A DNA stretch of 64,000 nucleotides. Origin: Raskinella chloraquaticus (SeqCode). GTDB taxonomy: Bacteria > Pseudomonadota > Alphaproteobacteria > Rhizobiales > UBA4765. The notes under the pieces were generated by a model that saw nothing but the letters and a program-made list of their open reading frames with translations, did no database searches and was not told the DNA's origin. Positions 8,814-16,697 of the stretch are shown here, one piece after another. Within the stretch, counting starts at the first letter, position 1. Each line of letters opens with the position of its first letter. Made by a program: the position numbers and the translations under genes. The DNA is taken from contig DEZK01000045.1 of assembly GCA_002365175.1 (NCBI GenBank), positions 5,672 to 69,671 of the forward strand. The letters run 5' to 3'.

Positions 8814-9296
8814 TCACGCCCGATGATAGGGATGACCGGTTAAAATGGTGAAAGCACGATAAATCTGTTCCAGCAGCATGGCGCGAGCCAGCAGGTGCGG
8901 CCAGGTGGCAGCGCCCAGCGACAGGACGTGATCAGCCGCCGTGATGAGCCCCGGCGCCAGCCCGTCAGCGCCGCCAATCACAAATGTGACGCTCTCCTTG
9001 CCCGCTTCCCGCCATTGCCCCAGCAATCCGGCGAACGCCTCGCTCGACAGATTCCGGCCCGATTGGTCAAGCGCAACCAGAACCTGGCGGCTGCCGGCCT
9101 CCGGCGCCAGCAACGCCGCTTCCGCCATCTTGCGTTCTGCGGCACTGCGCGCCCGGCTTTCGGCGATTTCGCGAATGTCGACTTTTGTTACACCGAAGGC
9201 GCGACCAAACTGTTCGGCACGTTTGAGGTAACGCGCCGCCAACGCCCCTTCCTCGCCCGCCGCAGCTTTGCCGACGGACCGGATGATGATGCGCAA
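8814..9296 (-). CDS. rlmH: 23S rRNA pseudouridine1915 N3-methyltransferase
   Basis: A 160-residue SPOUT methyltransferase of the usual RlmH length. The SAM-binding knot is seen as VTFVIGGADGL near residue 101 and the C-terminal signature LEQIYRAFTILTGHPYHRA is intact. It methylates m3-pseudouridine 1915 in helix 69 of 23S rRNA. It lies directly downstream of rsfS, the standard arrangement for two ribosome-acting genes. Confidence 0.95.
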   Translation of the reverse strand: MRIIIRSVGKAAAGEEGALAARYLKRAEQFGRAFGVTKVDIREIAESRARSAAERKMAEAALLAPEAGSRQVLVALDQSGRNLSSEAFAGLLGQWREAGKESVTFVIGGADGLAPGLITAADHVLSLGAATWPHLLARAMLLEQIYRAFTILTGHPYHRA

Positions 9297-9326
9297 ACGA
9301 ACTCTCCGCCAGGCAGAATAACGCGC

Positions 9327-9656
9327 TCAGGCCGCCGGCCTCTCCTTGGGGCGATCATCCGACCACATCTTTTCAAGATTGTAGAATGAGCGCACTTCGG
9401 GCCGGAAGAGATGGATGATGATATCACCCTGATCGACCAGCACCCAATCGCCCTGCTTCAGGCCTTCAACACGCAGATGCGTGTTTCCCGCTTTTTTCAA
9501 GGCGATCTGCACTTGCTCGGCCATCGCCGACACATGGCGCCCCGACCGGCCGGTTGCCACCACCATGAAATCGGCGATGGAGGTCTTCCCGTAAAGTGGA
9601 ATGGCAACAATCTCCTCGCCTTTGGCATCGTCAAGCGCGGCGAGGATAAGGTGCAA
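9327..9656 (-). CDS. rsfS: Ribosomal silencing factor RsfS
   Basis: A 109-residue protein from a TTG start, with the RsfS/Iojap core: LDDAKGEEIVAIPLYGKTSI, DFMVVATGRSGRHV, then DWVLVDQGDIIIHLFRP. RsfS binds L14 and blocks subunit joining in starvation. The start is uncertain: the frame stays open up to a stop at 9758-9756 without any ATG or GTG, and a Shine-Dalgarno-like GGAAAGGA sits 7 bases before a CTG at 9737, which would add 27 residues. TTG at 9656 has only a weak site (GGAAG). The family identity is not affected. Confidence 0.9.
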   Translation of the reverse strand: MHLILAALDDAKGEEIVAIPLYGKTSIADFMVVATGRSGRHVSAMAEQVQIALKKAGNTHLRVEGLKQGDWVLVDQGDIIIHLFRPEVRSFYNLEKMWSDDRPKERPAA

Positions 9657-9831
9657 GGTGGCTTCCGCTTCGGCCAGGCCGGGAACGGAGAGGTCGTGAA
9701 GGGTCTCAGGGGACCCGGACCGCGTTGCGGTGATCAGTGGGATATCCTTTCCTGCTCAGGAACATCAACACCACGCTAACAAGCGCATGCTGCGATGCAA
9801 TCATTAAGAATAGGTAGATTTAAGCGAATTT

Positions 9832-10464
9832 TCAACCGGAATGATCAGCGCCCTTGCGCTCGCGCAGCATGGTTGAGGACTGGGGCATGCGCCGCGCATG
9901 AAGAAAAATCCAGGCGGGCGGCGCCATGAGGGCAAGCTGATCGGCATCGCGTTCACGCCGGCGGCAGGCGCGCAACGCTTGGGCCGCCCGCGACGACAGC
10001 GGCGCATAGCTTGCTCCCGGCCGATCAATGATCGCAAGCGGCACGGTGGCAGCGATGCGTTCCCAATCCTGCCAGCGATGAAAATGGGCCAGATTGTCAG
10101 CGCCCATCACCCACACAAAACGGACATGCGGGCAACGACGCGTGAGATAGTCGATAGTATCGCAGGAATATCTGAGGCCAGCGCGCGCCTCGATATCGCT
10201 GATGATGATCCGCGGATCAGCAATCAAGGATCGCAGGGCGGCAGTGCGGGTGGCAACATCAGGCAGCCTGGCGCTGTCCTTCAGCGGATTGCCCGGCGTG
10301 ACCAGCACCCACAAACGGTCGAGCGCCAGGCGCGCCAGGGCGGTTGTCATCACCGCCACATGGCCGGCATGCACCGGATTGAAACTGCCGCCGAACAGAC
10401 CGATGCGCTGGCCCGCCGCGTGCGCCGGCAAGGAAACCAGCCGCGCGCCGGCAACCTGTCTCAC
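9832..10464 (-). CDS. nadD: Nicotinate-nucleotide adenylyltransferase
   Basis: A 210-residue nucleotidyltransferase. GLFGGSFNPVHAGH near residue 22 is the nucleotide-binding GxFxPxHxGH motif, VWVMGADNLAHFHRW is the NadD substrate loop, and QSSTMLR near the C-terminus is the SSTxxR motif. It makes nicotinic acid adenine dinucleotide in NAD synthesis. The start is GTG at 10464 and overlaps the stop of the preceding membrane protein gene (GTGA). Confidence 0.95.
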   Translation of the reverse strand: MRQVAGARLVSLPAHAAGQRIGLFGGSFNPVHAGHVAVMTTALARLALDRLWVLVTPGNPLKDSARLPDVATRTAALRSLIADPRIIISDIEARAGLRYSCDTIDYLTRRCPHVRFVWVMGADNLAHFHRWQDWERIAATVPLAIIDRPGASYAPLSSRAAQALRACRRRERDADQLALMAPPAWIFLHARRMPQSSTMLRERKGADHSG

Positions 10465-10961
10465 CTTGCGCCTCCGATATTGCGTCGCGCCAGGAAGGCG
10501 GCCAGAGCGGAGGCGCCGCTGAAGAATGGCGAATAGATGATCGTGCTGATCCCGTCATCGACGCATATGACCCCGATCAGGCTCAAGTGCCGAATGGCGC
10601 GAACCTCGTTCCACCGCACGAAGCGTCCCTTGCGCCACGGGTCCCACGAACCGATCCCCTCGACCGTCCAGAAGACGTGATGGAACAGAAGAAAGCACGC
10701 GAGGGCAGCGATGACCACGATGTAGACCACGCACATCACGAGCGCGAGTGCCCCCGAATAATCGCGCACATAGGAAGAGAGCCAGATCACCACGCTGATG
10801 CCAAACGCCATCACCAGCACCGTCCACAACATCGGGCCGGATGGGGTGAGGCGATGCACATCCTGACCCTTGCGCCTGACAGTGGCAAAACGGGCGATCA
10901 GGTTCGATAACAGGGCCAGCCCCGCCGTTGTTATGAAACCGATGAGCAGCCAGCGCAGCAT
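10461..10961 (-). CDS. Uncharacterised membrane protein between proA and nadD
   Basis: I do not recognise this 166-residue protein. It has three strongly hydrophobic segments: LLIGFITTAGLALLSNLIA (about 5-23), WTVLVMAFGISVVIWLS (about 46-62) and ALVMCVVYIVVIAALACFLL (about 73-92). A soluble C-terminal part of about 65 residues follows (WDPWRKGRFVRWNEVRAIRH, then CVDDGISTIIYSPFFSGA) that resembles a small PH-like membrane-associated domain. The ATG at 10961 lies 4 bases after the proA stop; an in-frame start at 10985 would overlap proA. The 3' end overlaps nadD by 4 bases, so it is co-translated within the operon. Function unknown. Confidence 0.75.
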   Translation of the reverse strand: MLRWLLIGFITTAGLALLSNLIARFATVRRKGQDVHRLTPSGPMLWTVLVMAFGISVVIWLSSYVRDYSGALALVMCVVYIVVIAALACFLLFHHVFWTVEGIGSWDPWRKGRFVRWNEVRAIRHLSLIGVICVDDGISTIIYSPFFSGASALAAFLARRNIGGAR

Positions 10962-10965
10962 TGCC

Positions 10966-12255
10966 TCAGGCCCGGATCTGGCCATGCCCGCGCAGGCGGT
11001 AGTTGAACGATGTCAGCTGTTCCACCCCAACCGGACCGCGCGCATGAAGCCGCCCGGTGGCGATGCCGATCTCGGCACCCATGCCGAATTCCCCGCCATC
11101 GGCAAACTGCGTCGAGGCGTTATGGAGGACGATGGCTGAATCAACCTCGTTGAGGAAGCGCTCGGCGGCAATCGCATCACCGGTGACGATCGCCTCCGTA
11201 TGGCTTGATCCGTAGCGCGCGATATGCGCCATCGCCGCGTCGATGTCATCGACCACGCGCACCGCGATGATGGGCGCCAGATATTCAGCATGCCAGTCAG
11301 CGTCACTGGCGGACCGTACGCGCGGATCGAGAGCGAGCGTCGCCGCATCGCCCCGCACTTCGCACCCCGCAGCGATGAGCGCGTTGACGAGAGGCGCAAG
11401 ATGCGAGGCAAGAGCCGCCTTCTCAACCAGCAGGGTTTCGGCTGCGCCGCAGACTTCCGGGCGCCGCATCTTGGCATTGAGGACGATCCGCTCGGCCATC
11501 GCCAGATCAGCCGTGTGATCGACATAGATGTGGCACACGCCCTCAAGATGGGCGAATACCGGCACCCGCGCTTCCGCCATCACCCGCTCAACCAGGCTTC
11601 TGCCGCCGCGCGGCACGATGACATCGATTGCGCCGTCGAGCCCGGCCAGCATGGCACCAACGGCGGCGCGGTCAGCACTCCCCACCAGCTGGATCGCGTG
11701 GCGGTCGATGCCCGCTTTATCAAGCCCTGAAACCATGGCGCCGTGGATGGCCTGAGCCGAAGCAAGGCTGTCTGACCCGGAGCGCAGAATGGCGGCATTG
11801 CCGGCAGCAAAACACAGCGCGCCAGCGTCAGCCGTCACATTGGGACGGCTTTCATAAATGATGCCGATGACCCCGATGGGCCGGGCGACGCGCTCGATCA
11901 CAAGGCCGTTGGCCTGTGTCCAGCTGGCAAGCACCTTGCCAACCGGATCAGCCAGTGCGGCGATCGTCTCGATGCCGGCTGCTATGGCCTCAACCTTTGC
12001 GCCATCAAGGCGCATGCGATCAACAAACGACGATGCCAGGCCTTTCTGTGCGGCTGCCGCAAGATCATGATCATTGGCAGCCAGAATGGCATCACTTGCC
12101 GCGCGGATCGCCTGCGCCATCGCTGCAAGCCCGGCCTTTTTTGTGCGGCTGTCGAGCCGGCGCACGACAGCCTGTGCCGCACGCGCCTGCCCGCCCATGG
12201 TGAGCAGCAAGGCCTCGACTGTTGCAGCGTTGCTGGGCGTGAGCGGGATGTTCAT
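10966..12255 (-). CDS. proA: Glutamate-5-semialdehyde dehydrogenase (gamma-glutamyl phosphate reductase)
   Basis: A 429-residue aldehyde dehydrogenase-fold enzyme of normal ProA length. Visible signatures are VIGIIYESRPNVTADAGALC near the middle and MRRPEVCGAAETLLVE with the catalytic Cys; HTEAIVTGD and GRLHARGPVGVEQLTSFNY close the protein as in the family. It reduces gamma-glutamyl phosphate to the semialdehyde, the second step of proline synthesis. ProB, the first step, lies just upstream on the same strand. Confidence 0.96.
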   Translation of the reverse strand: MNIPLTPSNAATVEALLLTMGGQARAAQAVVRRLDSRTKKAGLAAMAQAIRAASDAILAANDHDLAAAAQKGLASSFVDRMRLDGAKVEAIAAGIETIAALADPVGKVLASWTQANGLVIERVARPIGVIGIIYESRPNVTADAGALCFAAGNAAILRSGSDSLASAQAIHGAMVSGLDKAGIDRHAIQLVGSADRAAVGAMLAGLDGAIDVIVPRGGRSLVERVMAEARVPVFAHLEGVCHIYVDHTADLAMAERIVLNAKMRRPEVCGAAETLLVEKAALASHLAPLVNALIAAGCEVRGDAATLALDPRVRSASDADWHAEYLAPIIAVRVVDDIDAAMAHIARYGSSHTEAIVTGDAIAAERFLNEVDSAIVLHNASTQFADGGEFGMGAEIGIATGRLHARGPVGVEQLTSFNYRLRGHGQIRA

Positions 12256-12334
12256 GATCGTCCCTTGCGTCTGGCATCACCATAGAAAAGGAAGCAGCCA
12301 AGAAAAGAAAGAGGGGGCGGCCAAAGCATGTAAT

Positions 12335-13465
12335 TCATCTGCCCGCGCCGCCCGCAAGCGTCATGTCATCGCGATGGATCATAGCGCTGCGCCCCTTGAA
12401 GCCAAGGACAGCAGCGATATCCTGCGACTTCTTGCCGACCAGAAGCTGCGCATCGCTGATATCATAGGCAACCAGGCCCCGGCCCATTTCATGGCCATCA
12501 GCCCGTTTGATGATCACCGCGTCACCGCGCGAAAACTGCCCTTCAACGCGCAGCACGCCAGCGGGAAGCAGGCTCTTGCCCGTGGACAAAGCGCGCGCCG
12601 CCCCGTCATCGATGACAACCGCGCCACGTGGCTCCAGCGCCCCCGCGATCCATGCCTTGCGCGCCGTGACAGGATCGCCCTTGGGCAGGAACCACGTCGC
12701 CCGCCCTCCGGCATCGAGACGGGCAAGGGGGTGCGCGCCCGCCCCCGAGGTAATGACCATGAAGGTGCCTGAGGCGAGCGCGATCTTGGCCGCCTCGATC
12801 TTGGTTGCCATGCCGCCCCGCGCCAGCTCATTGGCCGAGGCGCCGGCCATCGCCTCGATCTGCGGCGTGATGCTGTCAACTTCGGCAATCAGGCTTGCAT
12901 CCGGATCGCGCGCCGGCGGCGCCGTATAAAGCCCGTCGATATCAGAGAGCAGAACCAGGCAGTCGGCGCTCACCATGGACGCAACGCGCGCTGCCAGACG
13001 GTCATTGTCGCCATAACGGATTTCCGTGGTCGCTACGGTATCGTTTTCATTGATGACCGGCACCGCGCCATGGGCAAGCAATGTCTCGATCGTCGCCCGT
13101 GCATTGAGATAGCGCCGCCGCTCTTCAGTGTCCTGCAATGTAAGGAGTATCTGCCCCGCCACCATGCGGTGAACCTGCAGCGCCTGCGACCACGCACGTG
13201 CCAGAGCGATCTGGCCAATGGCAGCCGCCGCCTGACTTTCTTCAAGCGCCAGAACCCCGCGGCCAAGCTTCAGTAAATTGCGGCCAAGGGCAATCGCGCC
13301 CGACGAGACGACCAGCACCTGTGTGCCGGCAGCAGTCAGACGGGCAATATCCTCCACCATCGCCGCCAGCCATGCTTCATGCACCTCGCTCTTGAGGCTA
13401 TCGACAAGCGTTGCTGACCCGATCTTGATGACGACGCGGCGAAAATCGGAAAGTTTGCGGCCCAT
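12335..13465 (-). CDS. proB: Glutamate 5-kinase
   Basis: A 376-residue protein with an amino-acid kinase domain (RRVVIKIGSATLVDS at residues 9-23; VLVVSSGAIALGRN; PVINENDTVAT; LLSDIDGLYTAPP; GGMATKIEAAKIA) and a C-terminal PUA domain from about residue 285 (RGAVVIDDGAARAL, GLVAYDISDAQLLVGKKSQD). It phosphorylates glutamate and is normally feedback-inhibited by proline. A clear GGAGGG ribosome binding site precedes the ATG. About 80 bases separate it from proA. Confidence 0.96.
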   Translation of the reverse strand: MGRKLSDFRRVVIKIGSATLVDSLKSEVHEAWLAAMVEDIARLTAAGTQVLVVSSGAIALGRNLLKLGRGVLALEESQAAAAIGQIALARAWSQALQVHRMVAGQILLTLQDTEERRRYLNARATIETLLAHGAVPVINENDTVATTEIRYGDNDRLAARVASMVSADCLVLLSDIDGLYTAPPARDPDASLIAEVDSITPQIEAMAGASANELARGGMATKIEAAKIALASGTFMVITSGAGAHPLARLDAGGRATWFLPKGDPVTARKAWIAGALEPRGAVVIDDGAARALSTGKSLLPAGVLRVEGQFSRGDAVIIKRADGHEMGRGLVAYDISDAQLLVGKKSQDIAAVLGFKGRSAMIHRDDMTLAGGAGR

Positions 13466-13480
13466 GCCGACCCTCCGCGT

Positions 13481-14533
13481 TCAGGGTGACCAGGGCGCAG
13501 GCGAGAGCGGCACCTCCGCCATATCGACGCGATCCTCGCTGCCGCGTGCACGATCGATGATCGCGAGCAGCGCAAACAGCACCTCGCGCACCCCGGCACC
13601 CGACACCGCTGACAGGAGATAGGGCGCGCGGCCCGTTTCCTCGTGCAGGCTTGCGGCAATCGCCGCGAGCGATGGCGCATCAAGCGCGTCGATCTTGCTG
13701 AGCGCCAGAATTTCATCCTTGCTGTCGAGACCCTGGCCATAGGCTGCCAGTTCCTCGCGCACAATGCGGTAGGCGCCAATCGGATCGGGACCGGTCGCAT
13801 CAATCAGATGCAGCAATACGCCGCAGCGTTCGACATGGCCGAGGAAACGATCACCCAGCCCCGCCCCTTCATGCGCGCCTTCGATGAGGCCCGGAATGTC
13901 CGCAAGCACGAAATCACGCTCGCCCACACGCACCACGCCGAGACCAGGATGAAGGGTGGTGAACGGATAATCGGCAATCTTCGGCCGGGCGGCCGAGACG
14001 CTTGCCAGAAAGGTTGACTTGCCGGCATTGGGCAGGCCGACCAGCCCGGCATCAGCGATGAGTTTCAGCTTGAAGAGCAGCCACATCTCCGCGCCCTCAA
14101 GGCCGGGATTGGCATGGCGCGGCGCACGGTTGACCGACGATTTGAAATAGGCATTGCCGAAACCGCCATTGCCGCCTTTGGCAATCACCAGTTTCTGGCC
14201 GATCTCCGTGAAATCAGCGAGCAAATTCTCATCGTCTGCATCAAAGATCTGCGTGCCGAGCGGGACTTTCAGCACCACGTCGGCACCGTTGGCGCCATGG
14301 CGATTGCGCCCCATGCCGTGGCCGCCGATCTTGGCCTTGAAATGCTGCTGATAGCGGTAATCGATGAGCGTATTGAGACCCTGCACACATTCGACGATGA
14401 CACTGCCACCGCGCCCGCCATCGCCACCGTCAGGCCCGCCATATTCAATGAATTTCTCACGACGAAACGACACCGCGCCCGCGCCACCATCGCCGGCCTT
14501 CACCCATATCTTGGCCTGATCAAGGAATTTCAT
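13481..14533 (-). CDS. obgE: GTPase Obg/CgtA
   Basis: A 350-residue GTPase. The glycine-rich Obg fold fills residues 1-158 (KAGDGGAGAVSFRREKFIEY; GGPDGGDGGRGGSV), then the G domain with G1 GLPNAGKST, G3 DIPGLIEGAHEG and G4 SKID. It acts in 50S assembly and stress signalling. There is no extra C-terminal OCT domain, as in most alphaproteobacterial CgtA. A strong hairpin terminator lies 40-60 bases upstream, so obgE must depend on read-through or a promoter within that short gap. Confidence 0.96.
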   Translation of the reverse strand: MKFLDQAKIWVKAGDGGAGAVSFRREKFIEYGGPDGGDGGRGGSVIVECVQGLNTLIDYRYQQHFKAKIGGHGMGRNRHGANGADVVLKVPLGTQIFDADDENLLADFTEIGQKLVIAKGGNGGFGNAYFKSSVNRAPRHANPGLEGAEMWLLFKLKLIADAGLVGLPNAGKSTFLASVSAARPKIADYPFTTLHPGLGVVRVGERDFVLADIPGLIEGAHEGAGLGDRFLGHVERCGVLLHLIDATGPDPIGAYRIVREELAAYGQGLDSKDEILALSKIDALDAPSLAAIAASLHEETGRAPYLLSAVSGAGVREVLFALLAIIDRARGSEDRVDMAEVPLSPAPWSP

Positions 14534-14574
14534 GTGCGACTGGTCGAATTCGAGAGGGAATATTGAACAACAAA

Positions 14575-14596
14575 GGGAGGCGGATGCCCGCCTCCC
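14575..14596 (-). terminator. Rho-independent terminator after rpmA
   Basis: On the minus strand a perfect 9-bp stem (GGGAGGCGG / CCGCCTCCC) with a 4-base loop is followed by the T-rich tract TTTGTTGTT. It lies about 50 bases after the rpmA stop and about 40 bases before the obgE start. Confidence 0.8.
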
Positions 14597-14647
14597 CTGT
14601 TGATAATCATACGGTCGGGGCGCGGAACAATCGAGCGCCCGGCAGGG

Positions 14648-14920
14648 TCACTCGGCAGCGACTGGAACCGGCGGGAGCACCGCTACGCTCTGCTTGCCGC
14701 CCTTGGAGGTACGAAAGCGCACCACGCCCTCGGCGGTGGCGAACAGCGTATGGTCCTTGCCCATGCCGACATTCGCACCCGCATGCCAACGCGTGCCGCG
14801 CTGACGCACGATGATGTTGCCCGAGATCACCGTCTCGCCGCCAAATTTCTTGACGCCAAGCCGCTTCGATTCGGAATCGCGACCGTTACGCGATGAGCCG
14901 CCTGCTTTTTTATGTGCCAT
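14648..14920 (-). CDS. rpmA: 50S ribosomal protein L27
   Basis: A 90-residue protein of normal L27 length beginning MAHKKAGGSSRNGRDSESKR and including GVKKFGGETVISGNIIVRQR, the invariant L27 sequence. L27 reaches the peptidyl transferase centre. It directly follows rplU as in nearly all bacteria and is followed by a terminator. Confidence 0.98.
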   Translation of the reverse strand: MAHKKAGGSSRNGRDSESKRLGVKKFGGETVISGNIIVRQRGTRWHAGANVGMGKDHTLFATAEGVVRFRTSKGGKQSVAVLPPVPVAAE

Positions 14921-14965
14921 GTCACCGTCTCCCGTGGGAGGAATTGAGAAAAAGAATACCCGAAC

Positions 14966-15619
14966 TTACTTATTTTTGCTGTCTGTAGCCAGTTCCGCCT
15001 GATCGACCTTGGCGCGAGGTGGCTTGCCGGCGAGAAGTTCCTTCGCCTGCTCGACCCATTCCTCACGCGTCGCGCGACCACGCAGCGCCAGTTCCTTGTC
15101 GAATTTGGCAAGCTCATCCGGACCCCAGGCAGCAATCTGGCTCCAGCTGGTGATGCCGGCTGCAATCAGCTTCTTTTCGATCGTCGGTCCGATGCCGGAA
15201 ATCAACGACAGATTATGGCCGGCCGCACCTGCCGTGCCTGCCGCAGGGGCGGGCATGGGTGCTGCTTCCGGCTTGGCTGCCTTGGCTTTGACCGACGGCT
15301 TGGCACCGCCCAGCAGGATGTCAGTGATCTTGACGATCGACAGATCCTGGCGATGACCGCGCTTGCGCCGCGAATTCTGCCGGCGCCGCTTCTTGAAGGC
15401 GATCACCTTCGGTCCGCGCGCCTGTTCAACCAGCATGCCGGCAACCGACGCGCCCGAGACCATCGGTGCACCGACCTGCAGGCCGGCCCCGTCCTGCACC
15501 AGCAGAACGTCGTTGAAAATGATCGTTTCGCCTGCCTCACCGGGCAGGCGCTCAATCGTAATCACATCCTCGGCGGCAACCTTGTACTGCTTGCCGCCGG
15601 TTTTGATGACTGCGAACAT
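14966..15619 (-). CDS. rplU: 50S ribosomal protein L21 with C-terminal helix-hairpin-helix extension
   Basis: The first about 103 residues are ordinary L21 (MFAVIKTGGKQYKVAAEDVI; QNSRRKRGHRQDLSIVKI). An Ala/Pro-rich linker (AKAAKPEAAPMPAPAAGTAG) and a C-terminal domain of about 90 residues follow, starting LSLISGIGPTIEKKLIAAGI, which is a helix-hairpin-helix type motif common in predicted DNA- or RNA-binding tails. Total 217 residues against about 103 for standard L21; similar extensions are known in alphaproteobacteria. The start at 15619 is chosen because the L21 fold begins there. A promoter and hairpin lie upstream. Confidence 0.95.
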   Translation of the reverse strand: MFAVIKTGGKQYKVAAEDVITIERLPGEAGETIIFNDVLLVQDGAGLQVGAPMVSGASVAGMLVEQARGPKVIAFKKRRRQNSRRKRGHRQDLSIVKITDILLGGAKPSVKAKAAKPEAAPMPAPAAGTAGAAGHNLSLISGIGPTIEKKLIAAGITSWSQIAAWGPDELAKFDKELALRGRATREEWVEQAKELLAGKPPRAKVDQAELATDSKNK

Positions 15620-15757
15620 TGTTGACCTCGTTCGTCCCAACCTGCAAAGGCGGTCGGCTTTTTCAGTCGTTGACCGGAATTGGTGACGGTGCATGCGACC
15701 ACCAGGTCGCTTGCGCCCGCTTTGACGACAACCGCGCCGGCTGCCACCAAAAGATGC

Positions 15758-15780
15758 GGCGCGGCTTCATCAGCCGCGCC
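15758..15780 (-). other. Hairpin in the rplU 5' leader
   Basis: A perfect 8-bp GC stem (GGCGCGGC / GCCGCGCC) with a 7-base loop sits about 5 bases into the predicted rplU transcript. On the minus strand it is followed by GCATCTTTTGG, a short T run, so it could act as an attenuator or as a ribosomal-protein control element. Function is inference. Confidence 0.55.
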
Positions 15781-15790
15781 AGCGGCGTTG

Positions 15791-15819
15791 TGACTACCTA
15801 ATTCGCGCCTCTGCGTCAA
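15791..15819 (-). promoter_or_regulatory. Probable sigma-70-type promoter of rplU-rpmA
   Basis: On the minus strand TTGACG (15819-15814) is separated by 17 bases from TAGTCA (15796-15791). The -35 is near consensus and the -10 is weak. It would give a leader of about 165 bases that begins just before the hairpin at 15780. Confidence 0.45.
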
Positions 15820-15877
15820 GAATGGAGTGAGCGACCGGCGCGCTTTTCAAATTCGCGCGGAAACAGCCTGTCCGCGC

Positions 15878-16567
15878 TCACGCCGTCCGTGCTGCGCCTT
15901 GCGTGATCAGGCGGCGCGCTGTCTCAACCGCAACCGAGGCATCGCGACAATAGGCGTCAGCGCCGATTTCCTCGGCGAACCGTTCATTGACCGGCGCGCC
16001 TCCGACCAGAACAATATGCTGATGGCGGATGCCCTTCGCCTTCATCGCTTCAATCACCACCTTCATATAGGGCATTGTCGTGGTGAGCAGGGCTGACATG
16101 CCAAGAATTTCGGGGCGGTGGGCTTCCAGCGCATCGAGATAGCGCTCGACCGATGTGTTGATCCCCAGATCGATCACCTCGAACCCGGCGCCTTCCATCA
16201 TCATGCACACCAGATTCTTGCCGATGTCATGAATGTCGCCCTTGACGGTGCCGATCACCATCTTGCCGACCTTGGGTGCGCCGGTTTCAACCAGCAACGG
16301 CCGCAGGATCGCCATCCCCGCCTTCATGGCGTTGGCAGCCATCAACACCTCCGGCACGAAGAGAATGCCATCACGGAAATCGACGCCGACGATACGCATG
16401 CCTTCAACGAGGGCTTTTGTCAGCACGTCATAGGGCGTCCAGCCACGCGCCAGCAGAATGCGGGTCGCCTGCTCGATTTCTTCCTTCAGCCCGTCATAGA
16501 GATCCTGATGCATCTGAACGACGAGGTCATCGTCAGCCAGAGCGGAGAGGTCGATATCATCGTTCAT
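15878..16567 (-). CDS. Corrinoid (B12-binding) methyltransferase-type protein
   Basis: A 229-residue two-domain protein. Residues about 10-95 form the helical B12-binding cap (ARGWTPYDVLTKALVEGMRI, FVPEVLMAANAMKAGM); the Rossmann-type B12 domain follows with the cobalt-ligand motif GDIHDIGKNLV (His of DxHxxG), MSALLTTTMPYMK and VLVGGAPVNERFAEEIGADA. Such proteins (MtbC/MtmC/DUF-linked types) carry methyl groups from methylamines or other donors to an acceptor methyltransferase. No methyltransferase or reactivase gene is next to it here, so it is an orphan carrier and its donor is unknown. Confidence 0.88.
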   Translation of the reverse strand: MNDDIDLSALADDDLVVQMHQDLYDGLKEEIEQATRILLARGWTPYDVLTKALVEGMRIVGVDFRDGILFVPEVLMAANAMKAGMAILRPLLVETGAPKVGKMVIGTVKGDIHDIGKNLVCMMMEGAGFEVIDLGINTSVERYLDALEAHRPEILGMSALLTTTMPYMKVVIEAMKAKGIRHQHIVLVGGAPVNERFAEEIGADAYCRDASVAVETARRLITQGAARTA

Positions 16568-16697
16568 GGCGCCCGCGCTTAAGTATTATTCCAGCCTTAT
16601 AAGCCATTGACGAATAAGTGTCCAAGGCTGCATTCCTTGGGTCTTGTGATTTCAGAGTGATTCGTCGGGGCCGCACTCTTGGAGGCACATCCACATC

